Source of the DNA: Geobacter sp. UBA6802
GTDB taxonomy: Bacteria; Desulfobacterota; Desulfuromonadia; Geobacterales; Pseudopelobacteraceae
Direction: 5' to 3'
Length of the DNA stretch: 14,707 nt
Assembly (NCBI GenBank): GCA_002452325.1
Contig: DKFG01000072.1
Coordinates: forward strand, 885 to 15,591
The position numbers and the translations under genes are program-made. Shown here piece by piece: positions 6,654-12,397 of the stretch (its first letter is position 1; every line of letters starts with the position of its first letter). Below the pieces are notes generated by a model. It was not told the DNA's origin and ran no database searches. It worked only from the letters and a program-made list of their open reading frames with translations.

Positions 6654-6782
6654 ATGAAATTTGAGGTGCTGGGCACTGAGAGTGCCAAATGTGTACAGAA
6701 GGCTGAGGATATCCAGGTCGTCATCCAGTACGGCAGCAGAAGTGTCCTGCCCCTGCCGGAAGAGATTGTGGGGGTGCTCTAA
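6654..6782 (+). pseudogene. Degraded copy of the small CxxC thioredoxin (internal deletions)
   Basis: The 42-codon frame is a clear relative of the 75-residue protein at 1577. The region from the ribosome site through MKFEVLGT and SAKC matches MKLEVLGT and CAKC. The middle KAEDIQVVIQYG matches KVEDFPTIMKYG, and the end PEEIVGVL matches AEEIAGML. Two in-frame losses, of 19 codons after the former CxxC and 14 codons after the cis-proline region, account for the whole length difference. The first active-site cysteine is Ser (AGT instead of TGT) and the cis-proline is lost, so thioredoxin activity is not expected. AAGGAG at 6641-6646 and the frame are intact. The stop shares one base with the next start (TAATG at 6780-6784). 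It may persist as a leader that couples translation of the DUF4405 gene. Confidence 0.75.
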
Positions 6783-7753
6783 TGATTAGTCAACCGACAC
6801 AGCGATTGCATCTGCGCGGGTTCATTTCACTCTTAACTGCCCTCAGTTTTCTGATCATGACGGTATCCGGCGTTATCCTGTTTATCGCACCTCAGGGCAG
6901 GGTGGCCTACTGGCTTGACTGGAGTCTGCTGGGGCTCAGCAAGTCACAGTGGGGTGATATGCATATCACTACCAGTCTGCTTTTTGCCCTGGCTGGGCTG
7001 TGGCATACTTGGCTTAACTGGCGGGCGCTGGTGAGCTACTTCCAGGACAAGGTCAGCAAGGTCCTGGCACTAAAGGCAGAACTGGCCGTGGCTGCTCTGA
7101 TTACCCTCTTCTGTACCATCGGCGGTATCTACAAGACACCGCCGCTCAGTTATCTGCTTGATTTTAACGAGTACCTCAAGGATTCCTGGATCAAGGCGGC
7201 TGAAGATGAACCGGTAATCAGTCATGCAGAGCTGATGCCGCTCAACAGATTTTTGCAGAAAGTGGATATCGAGTTGGAGCTGGCCCTGGCTGAGCTTGAA
7301 AAACAGGGGATCAAGGTTGAAGGGCCTGACCAGAAGCTGCTGGATATTTCACGTAAGAACGGCAAGTCTCCAGCTGCAATTTATAAACTGTTAAAGCCGC
7401 TTGAGGGGCAAACTACCCCAGTAGCCATTACAGACCCTGCCTCTGCGCAGTCGACACAAGCGCCAAGACTACCGCCAGTGTCAGTACCATCTCAAACAGT
7501 GCAACTGCCCGCAGCACAACAGCGCTGGACCGCCGAGCTGGTGCAGCAGCAGTTTGAAGGCAAGGGGGTAGGACGTAAGACTCTGGCTGAAATCTGCCAG
7601 GAGTTTCATCTTGATCATGCGGTTATCAGCGGTAAACTTGCCAATAAGGGAATTAAAATGACCGCCAATGATACCCTGAAGAAAGTGGGTGAAGAGCGGG
7701 GCGAGTTGCCGATCGAAATCTTAAAAATTATTCTGGCAGGTGAAAAGAGGTAG
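6782..7753 (+). CDS. DUF4405 membrane protein with duplicated C-terminal helical repeat
   Basis: This 323-residue protein has three hydrophobic helices (about 12-36, 62-77 and 100-117). The second contains WGDMHITTSLLFALAGLWH (H61, H75) followed by WLNW. This matches the DUF4405 pattern, in which paired histidines of a cytochrome b-like bundle are thought to bind heme. A soluble region follows from about 140. It contains a copy of a roughly 60-residue helical unit (about 143-206), a Pro/Ser/Thr/Gln-rich linker (about 208-248) and a second copy (about 264-320). The copies align around LEKQGIKVEGPDQKLLDI and LANKGIKMTANDTLKKV. The start overlaps the stop of the degraded thioredoxin frame by one base. 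The role is unknown; a quinone- or thiol-linked membrane redox protein is plausible. Confidence 0.72.
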   Translation: MISQPTQRLHLRGFISLLTALSFLIMTVSGVILFIAPQGRVAYWLDWSLLGLSKSQWGDMHITTSLLFALAGLWHTWLNWRALVSYFQDKVSKVLALKAELAVAALITLFCTIGGIYKTPPLSYLLDFNEYLKDSWIKAAEDEPVISHAELMPLNRFLQKVDIELELALAELEKQGIKVEGPDQKLLDISRKNGKSPAAIYKLLKPLEGQTTPVAITDPASAQSTQAPRLPPVSVPSQTVQLPAAQQRWTAELVQQQFEGKGVGRKTLAEICQEFHLDHAVISGKLANKGIKMTANDTLKKVGEERGELPIEILKIILAGEKR

Positions 7754-7840
7754 TCGGTGTTGTTCGTGGCCACCTTGGCTGGCTGGTGTACAAAGACTTG
7801 AGCAAGGTAAAGCCCTGAACTGTTTCTGTGGCGGTGAAGC

Positions 7841-8770
7841 ATGACCACCCTTGATACCCGCATAACCGGCAAGCTGAAGGTTGCCATTGCCCTTACCGCC
7901 GTAACCCTGGTGGCAGAGGTGATTGGCGGCCTCTGGACCAACTCGCTGGCGCTCCTGTCTGATGCAGCCCATGTCTTTCTGGACCTGTTTGCCCTGGTGC
8001 TGTCACTGACTGCCGTGCAGCTGGCCGCGATACCCACCTCGGAGCGTCACACCTTCGGGTTCCACCGCTCCGAGGTGTTTGCCTCTTTTATCAACGGCCT
8101 GACCGTCTTTCTGATGGGGGCGGTGATTTTGTACGAGGCTTGGGAGCGCTTCAGCGTTCCGCAGGAGGTGAAAAGCGGGCCGATGCTGGTAATTGCCGTG
8201 ATCGGGCTGGTAATGAACCTGCTGGCAGCCAAGACCCTGCACAGTCACAGTCATGACGACCTGAACGTGAAGAGCGCCTTCCTGCATGTGGTGGGGGATG
8301 CTGCCGCCTCGGTAGGGGTGATTATCGGCGGGATCGTGATGTACTACACCGGCTGGTACCTGCTGGATGCCCTGCTGTCAGCTGCCATCGGTCTGCTGAT
8401 TCTGGCCGGTGCCGGGCGGGTGCTGCGGGATGCCGTGCATATCCTGATGGAAGGGACGCCGCGAGGGATGGATCTGGCTGAGGTGGCTGAAGCAATCCGG
8501 GCAGTTGATGGGGTGCAGGACTTGCATCACCTGAATGTCTGGTCGGTCTGTTCGCACATCACGGCGTTGTCAGTACATGTTGAGGTTGCTGAAGGGTACG
8601 AGGATCGACGTGCTGGACTGCTGGACCGGATTGAGCATGCCCTTGAACACCGTTTCCATATTACCCATACCACCATCCAGCTTGAGTGCAGCGACTGTAG
8701 CGGCGGGCCGCTGATTAAGCCGTTACAGCACCAGCAGCGCCAGGAAGCGTGCTGCGGACATGACCATTGA
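7841..8770 (+). CDS. Cation diffusion facilitator, Zn2+-type (CzcD/ZitB-like)
   Basis: This 309-residue proton/metal antiporter has six membrane segments. The transport site residues are in TM2 (DAAHVFLD: H44 and D48) and TM5 (HVVGDAAASVG: H149 and D153). This is the HDHD set typical of zinc-preferring members. A short His loop, HSHSHDD (134-140), lies between TM4 and TM5. The cytoplasmic ferredoxin-like domain is at about 205-282, with LHHLNVWSV. The C-terminal tail is unusually metal-ligand rich: CSDCSGG at about 283-289 and EACCGHDH at the end. The start is ATG 7841, with only a weak ribosome site (GGTGAAG). The 87-bp gap upstream shows no recognisable gene. A BFD-like iron-sulfur protein follows 12 bp after the stop, so the two are probably co-expressed. 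Confidence 0.88.
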   Translation: MTTLDTRITGKLKVAIALTAVTLVAEVIGGLWTNSLALLSDAAHVFLDLFALVLSLTAVQLAAIPTSERHTFGFHRSEVFASFINGLTVFLMGAVILYEAWERFSVPQEVKSGPMLVIAVIGLVMNLLAAKTLHSHSHDDLNVKSAFLHVVGDAAASVGVIIGGIVMYYTGWYLLDALLSAAIGLLILAGAGRVLRDAVHILMEGTPRGMDLAEVAEAIRAVDGVQDLHHLNVWSVCSHITALSVHVEVAEGYEDRRAGLLDRIEHALEHRFHITHTTIQLECSDCSGGPLIKPLQHQQRQEACCGHDH

Positions 8771-8782
8771 GGAGAGACGATA

Positions 8783-8977
8783 ATGCATGATGAAGAACTG
8801 GTCTGTTACTGTAGCAGGGTAACCGCCGGTGCTATCAGGCAGGCAAAACGTGACGGTGCAACGACGATGGATGCTATCCGTCGGATGACCGGTGCCTGTA
8901 CGCTGGGGCGCTGCAGAGAGCTGCACCCACTGGGCAGGTGATGCTCACGAGAGATCAAGCAGGTGCTTGATGAGTAG
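8783..8977 (+). CDS. BFD-like [2Fe-2S] protein, probable selenoprotein (in-frame UGA at codon 53)
   Basis: Conventional reading gives 52 residues (8783-8941): VCYCSRVTAGAI at about 7-18, then MTGACTLGRC at about 35-44. This is the CxC...CxxxxC layout of the bacterioferritin-associated ferredoxin-like [2Fe-2S] domain (PF04324). The TGA at 8939-8941 falls inside the motif HPLGR-(TGA)-CSREI. Relatives that I recall read 'NPxGRCCSxEI' there, so the stop sits exactly on the first cysteine of the CC pair. Reading through adds CSREIKQVLDE and a TAG at 8975-8977, giving 64 residues, a normal family length. A hairpin with a GGT-containing apical loop starts right after the TGA. AGGAGAG at 8770-8776 is a strong ribosome site. 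The gene follows the zinc transporter. If the UGA is not decoded, this is a truncated protein. Confidence 0.7.
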
Positions 8978-8979
8978 CA
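8942..8979 (+). promoter_or_regulatory. Candidate bacterial SECIS hairpin
   Basis: Directly after the in-frame TGA (8939-8941), ATCAAGC (8954-8960) pairs perfectly with GCTTGAT (8965-8971) around the four-base loop AGGT (8961-8964). An outer TGCT (8942-8945) can pair with AGCA (8976-8979). The first loop G lies 20 bases after the UGA, inside the roughly 16-37 nt window used for bacterial SECIS elements. The GGU loop resembles the SelB-binding loop of E. coli fdhF. No T-run follows on either strand, which argues against a terminator. Confidence 0.6.
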
Positions 8980-8983
8980 GTAG

Positions 8984-9772
8984 TCAGTCTACCGTAATGA
9001 TGCGTAGCAGTTCCTGCCATTCGTCTGGTTTGAGCATAACCGGTCGCATCAGCGTCTGCGGCCTGATGGCCCGTGGATTCTTCAGCCAGCGCTTTAATCG
9101 CTCAGCATCCCATCTCTTGTCTGACTCAAAACTGGCTGGGTAATGGCTGCTCAACAGTCCTGAGAGGTTAGGGGCTGAGATGCCGTTACCCAAGCCGCCG
9201 TCACGCTTTGACAGCAGCTTATGACAACCGCCGCACTGTTTGACAAAGACGTTTTGCATTTGCTTGCCTTCAGTAGCAAAAAATACCAGTTGCGGCTGCT
9301 CCTGCTTGGGCTTGTCGGCCTGGAGACCGCCTGCCAGGATAGCGGTGATCAGGTGGTCAAGATCCGGTGACGAGAAATGAAAATCAGGCATGAAGATAGC
9401 CGGTTTGGCCAGTGCGACCCGTATCAGCTCAGGGGTGCTGTTCCAAAGCAGACTATCGAGGTTTGAGGCAAGACGATTGCCGGTTTTGGCCAGGGTATGG
9501 CAGCGGCGGCAGGCGCTCTGCTCTGCCAGCTTCTTGCCGCTACGCACCCCTGAAGAGAGCGGATTGGTGAAGCCCGCGTAACGGCCCGCTATCAAGTTGC
9601 TGTGGGCAAGCTCTTTTCGTCGGGTCTGATGGTTGCCGCGATGACAGTCAGCACAGCTGCCCTGTTCCTGATAGTGAGGCTGATGACAACCCAGGCAGTG
9701 ATTGGCAGACACTGCCCCGGCAGCAGGATCCCAGAGCAGCATCAACATCAGAACGGCAGCACAAAGGCCCAA
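8984..9772 (-). CDS. Exported tetraheme c-type cytochrome
   Basis: The last gene of the minus-strand quinol oxidoreductase operon has four CxxCH sites. CLGCH and CADCH lie close together near the N terminus, CRRCH follows about 70 residues later, and CGGCH lies in a C-terminal domain. That last domain resembles a monoheme class I cytochrome c, with a possible Met ligand near LMRPVML. Start choice is uncertain. TTG at 9772 follows GGGGGG at 9782-9777 and gives a longer export signal (CAAVLMLMLLW.PAAGAVSA). ATG at 9748 overlaps the upstream stop (TGATG) but leaves a very short signal. The open frame runs further up to ATG 9874, which would bury 127 bases in the preceding gene and is unlikely. 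The product probably takes electrons from the b6/Rieske complex. Confidence 0.8.
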   Translation of the reverse strand: MGLCAAVLMLMLLWDPAAGAVSANHCLGCHQPHYQEQGSCADCHRGNHQTRRKELAHSNLIAGRYAGFTNPLSSGVRSGKKLAEQSACRRCHTLAKTGNRLASNLDSLLWNSTPELIRVALAKPAIFMPDFHFSSPDLDHLITAILAGGLQADKPKQEQPQLVFFATEGKQMQNVFVKQCGGCHKLLSKRDGGLGNGISAPNLSGLLSSHYPASFESDKRWDAERLKRWLKNPRAIRPQTLMRPVMLKPDEWQELLRIITVD

Positions 9773-10161
9773 TTTTCCCCCCTGAAAAAAAGTCCGATCA
9801 TGGTCAGCGCCACCATCATCAGAAAACCGCACAGCACCCAGATGGAGATGATGCGTTGCGTCCAGCCGAACCATGCAGCCCGCTCGGGCGCGACCCGTTG
9901 CAGCCAGGGCAGGATGATGAACAGCAGGGCTGCAAGCAGCACCGGGTAGATCAGCCAGATCCGGTAGCTGACCAGTTCCTGAATCCAGAGCAGGAACCAG
10001 GCTGATTTAACCGGATTCGGCACCACAGCCAGGTTAGCCGGTTGCTGCAGCGGCGCCGGAATGAACCATGCAAGCACCAGCAGGCCGACTGTACAGAGGC
10101 AGAGTGAACGGATGATCAGTCTGAAAAAAACAGGAGAGCTCTTGATGTAATCTTTGCTCAT
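9748..10161 (-). CDS. Cytochrome b6f subunit IV-like membrane protein (cytochrome b C-terminal half)
   Basis: This 137-residue protein has three hydrophobic segments. It aligns with subunit IV of b6f complexes and with the C-terminal half of cytochrome b: residues 42-65 (ANLAVVPNPVKSAWF, then LLWIQELV) match the region before and through the PEWY motif. Here PEWY is replaced by SAWF (53-56), so the conserved quinol-site glutamate is missing; E62 in the same helix is a possible substitute. The ATG 10161 overlaps the cytochrome b6 stop by four bases (ATGA), fitting a split cytochrome b made stoichiometrically. Its own stop overlaps a possible start of the tetraheme gene. It should form the quinol-oxidising site together with the b6 and Rieske subunits. 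Confidence 0.8.
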   Translation of the reverse strand: MSKDYIKSSPVFFRLIIRSLCLCTVGLLVLAWFIPAPLQQPANLAVVPNPVKSAWFLLWIQELVSYRIWLIYPVLLAALLFIILPWLQRVAPERAAWFGWTQRIISIWVLCGFLMMVALTMIGLFFRGENWAFVLPF

Positions 10162-10778
10162 AGGTAGGGAAGCAGCCCTTTCTGTTTGCGGATCTGGTAA
10201 AAATGCAGCAGGCAGAGGCCAAAGGCCAGAAGCGGCAGTACCACCACATGCAAGACATAAAAGCGGATCAGTGAAAGAGGACCGCCAACCTGATCAGGCA
10301 CCAGCATGGCGGTAAAAAAAGAGCCGCCCGGCACCGCCTCCAGCAGGGTCATGCCGGTCTGAGTGGCCCAGAGTGCCAGCTGGTCCATCGGCAGCAGGTA
10401 ACCGGTGTAGGCCTCAAAGACTGCCAGCCCCAGCAGGCAGACGCCGATAATCCAGTTGCGCTGGCGGGGCGGGGCAAAGGCGCCGGTCAGGATCACCCGC
10501 AGGGTGTGCAGCATGATCAGGATCAGGAAGGCGTGGGATGCCAGCCGGTGCAGATTGCGCAGGTAACGGCCACCGTAGACCGAGGCCTCCAGAAAGAGGA
10601 TCGATTGATAGGCCTCATGGGCACCGGGACGATAGTAAAACAGCAGCAGCAGACCGGAAACCGCCAGCACCAGCAGTGCGGTAAAGGCCAGCCCCCCCAG
10701 GCAGAAGGTGTAACTTAAGCGCAGGTTCTGCTGCAGCACCACCCGAGGAAAGAGATGTTTCAGAAAGTCTTTGAACAA
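10158..10778 (-). CDS. Cytochrome b6-type diheme subunit of a quinol oxidoreductase
   Basis: This 206-residue membrane protein is strikingly like chloroplast cytochrome b6. It has CLGG near residue 26, FYYRP at 47-51, heme-ligand helices with H77/H91 and H177/H192, TGYLLPMDQ at about 125-133, and an ending IRKQ. Spacings of 14 and 15 residues between the histidines are those of b6 rather than mitochondrial cytochrome b. C26 occupies the place of the cysteine that covalently holds heme ci (cn) in b6. The start is TTG 10778, with AAAGGGG about 10 bases upstream; I found no better ATG or GTG. It lies 15 bases after the Rieske gene. The protein carries electrons from quinol across the membrane and anchors the complex. 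Confidence 0.9.
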   Translation of the reverse strand: MFKDFLKHLFPRVVLQQNLRLSYTFCLGGLAFTALLVLAVSGLLLLFYYRPGAHEAYQSILFLEASVYGGRYLRNLHRLASHAFLILIMLHTLRVILTGAFAPPRQRNWIIGVCLLGLAVFEAYTGYLLPMDQLALWATQTGMTLLEAVPGGSFFTAMLVPDQVGGPLSLIRFYVLHVVVLPLLAFGLCLLHFYQIRKQKGLLPYL

Positions 10779-10793
10779 TGTGTGATTACCCCT

Positions 10794-11186
10794 TTAACCC
10801 CGTACTACCAGCTCATCACCTGATACTTCAACGTGTAAGCGCTGTAATGGCCGCTCTGCAGGGCCGCTCAACACGGTTCCCTGGCGGTCAAAACGGCTGC
10901 CGTGGCAGGGGCAGATCATCCCTTCTGTTGTTACTGAAACCGTGCAGCCCAGGTGGGTGCAGACCAGGCTTAAAGCGCGGTAGTCCGCTCCCTCCCGCAT
11001 GATTACAATCCGTTCCTGACGAAACACTAGGGCACCGCCGACCGGAATATCCTGCGGGGGCACTCGTAACAGTGCCGGCTTTTTGAGCGCCTTGGGGGTC
11101 AAAAAACGCCAAAGGCCTGCCAATGCCAGTGGCAGGGCGATCAGCGTGGTGATGAAAGTGCGTCTGGTCTGCTGAACTGTTTCCAT
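10794..11186 (-). CDS. Rieske [2Fe-2S] protein
   Basis: This is a 130-residue Rieske subunit. Cluster motifs are CTHLGC (76-81) and CPCHGS (92-97), giving the two Cys and two His ligands plus the disulfide pair. The N terminus carries a twin-arginine-like stretch, TRRTFITTL, followed by a hydrophobic anchor at about 11-29. This is standard for Rieske proteins exported folded by Tat and left membrane-anchored. The head ends with GSRFDRQGTVLSGPAERPL, a normal Pro-loop region. The start at ATG 11186 lies 46 bases inside the end of the 10-heme cytochrome gene, so the two are tightly coupled. It should take the first electron from quinol and pass it to a c-type cytochrome of this operon. Confidence 0.92.
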   Translation of the reverse strand: METVQQTRRTFITTLIALPLALAGLWRFLTPKALKKPALLRVPPQDIPVGGALVFRQERIVIMREGADYRALSLVCTHLGCTVSVTTEGMICPCHGSRFDRQGTVLSGPAERPLQRLHVEVSGDELVVRG

Positions 11187-12397
11187 TTTTCCACATACAA
11201 TCTTTGGTAGGTAGCGCTCTTGGTTGACATCCGCTGGTAGCGAGCCTGGTCCATAAAAGTACCGTTGATCAGGCGTTGGCCGGTCTGATTCCAGAACGAG
11301 TACAGCGTCAGTCCGTCCTTGGTGAGATCATATATACGATCCTGGGGCGGTTCCAGCAAGAAGCGGCGTGGGTTGTCATGACAGCTGTCGCACATTACCG
11401 TACCCCGCTGGATGGTATGGGGGGTGAACCCCCGCCATTCTGCGGCCAATAGCTGGTTTTCACGTCCAGAGGCACGACCGTTTACCAGTTTGCTGTAATA
11501 CGCGATAAACTGCGGCCTGATCGGCGCCACTTTGCCGCGCTGGTTAATCCCCAGCGGCGGCAGGTCCTGGCGCTTGAGGTACGCACTTTTGACATAGCCC
11601 GGTCCGGCAAACTTGAGTTGGTCGAACGGTTCCGCTATCGTTCCGTCTGCAAAACGCAAATAGAAAGTGCCGTATTCCTGGGGTGCCCAGGCGGCGTGAC
11701 AGGCAGTGCATTCCATCCGTTCCAGGTGCGCCGGAATCCGGTGCTCCAGCACCTGCAGGCTGGGACGGTGGCAGTCGGTGCAGCCCTTTGCTGCGGTACT
11801 GCCTGCAACCAGACTTTGCATGGTGTGGCAGTCATTGCAGATCATGCCGCGCTGGTGATGGACATCCGGCAGCATCTTCAGAAACGTCTCGCCTGCGATG
11901 CGTGCGCCCCGTTGATACCGGTCATGATCATCACGGGGTGCCCGGCCAAAATAATCCCACCCCACAAAATACCCTTTATGACAGGCAGAACAGGTATCAG
12001 CCTGGGGGCGGCTGATGGCGTGTCCTTTACCGTGGCAATCGCGGCAGCCCTGCAGGTGGCAGCTGCTGCAGTTTTTCTGCTCAAACTGGCGATCCACCTT
12101 GGCGTAGCTGCGGGCAATAAAGGCCTTTTCTTTGCTGCGGCTACCCATGGCATGTGTATACATCCGCTGATATCCCTGATGGCACTGCACGCAGCCGCTG
12201 GAGTCGTGGCGACGATCGGCCGGGTCAACCAGAACCCGGCCGCCCGACCGATGGCAATCATGGCAGGCCAGACGGCTGTGCAGGCCGTTGACATGGATGC
12301 TGGGGCTGTGACAGTACCGGCACTGGTCCGCGGCCTGGGCAGTCAGGCAGCTAACGAGGAGCCAGCAGGCGGCGATGAAGGGTATCGTCCAGGTCAC
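11141..12397 (-). CDS. Exported decaheme c-type cytochrome
   Basis: This 418-residue protein has a Sec signal peptide (MTWTIPFIAACWLLVSCLTA) and ten CxxCH sites. They read CRYCH, CHDCH, CVQCH, CSSCH, CRDCH, CSACH, CNDCH, CTDCH, CTACH and CDSCH. Most fall in the N-terminal two thirds. The C-terminal third (LGINQRGKVAPIRP, FTPHTIQRG, CDSCHDNP) forms a module also found in the 12-heme cytochrome encoded just upstream. The start is GTG 12397 with AAGGA about ten bases before it, and it overlaps the 12-heme gene by 47 bases. The product is probably a periplasmic electron conduit between the quinol complex and outer carriers. No enzymatic active site (for example a Lys- or Tyr-liganded heme) is identifiable. 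Confidence 0.88.
   Translation of the reverse strand: MTWTIPFIAACWLLVSCLTAQAADQCRYCHSPSIHVNGLHSRLACHDCHRSGGRVLVDPADRRHDSSGCVQCHQGYQRMYTHAMGSRSKEKAFIARSYAKVDRQFEQKNCSSCHLQGCRDCHGKGHAISRPQADTCSACHKGYFVGWDYFGRAPRDDHDRYQRGARIAGETFLKMLPDVHHQRGMICNDCHTMQSLVAGSTAAKGCTDCHRPSLQVLEHRIPAHLERMECTACHAAWAPQEYGTFYLRFADGTIAEPFDQLKFAGPGYVKSAYLKRQDLPPLGINQRGKVAPIRPQFIAYYSKLVNGRASGRENQLLAAEWRGFTPHTIQRGTVMCDSCHDNPRRFLLEPPQDRIYDLTKDGLTLYSFWNQTGQRLINGTFMDQARYQRMSTKSATYQRLYVEKWKQFSRPDALSSPR

Noticed and set aside
7754..7840. Possible remnant coding sequence between the DUF4405 and cation transporter genes.
   Set aside because: Short frames can be read but none has a ribosome site or recognisable similarity.
9748..9874. 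Longest possible start (ATG 9874) for the tetraheme cytochrome.
   Set aside because: It would overlap the subunit IV gene by 127 bases and place a charged, non-signal sequence before the export signal.
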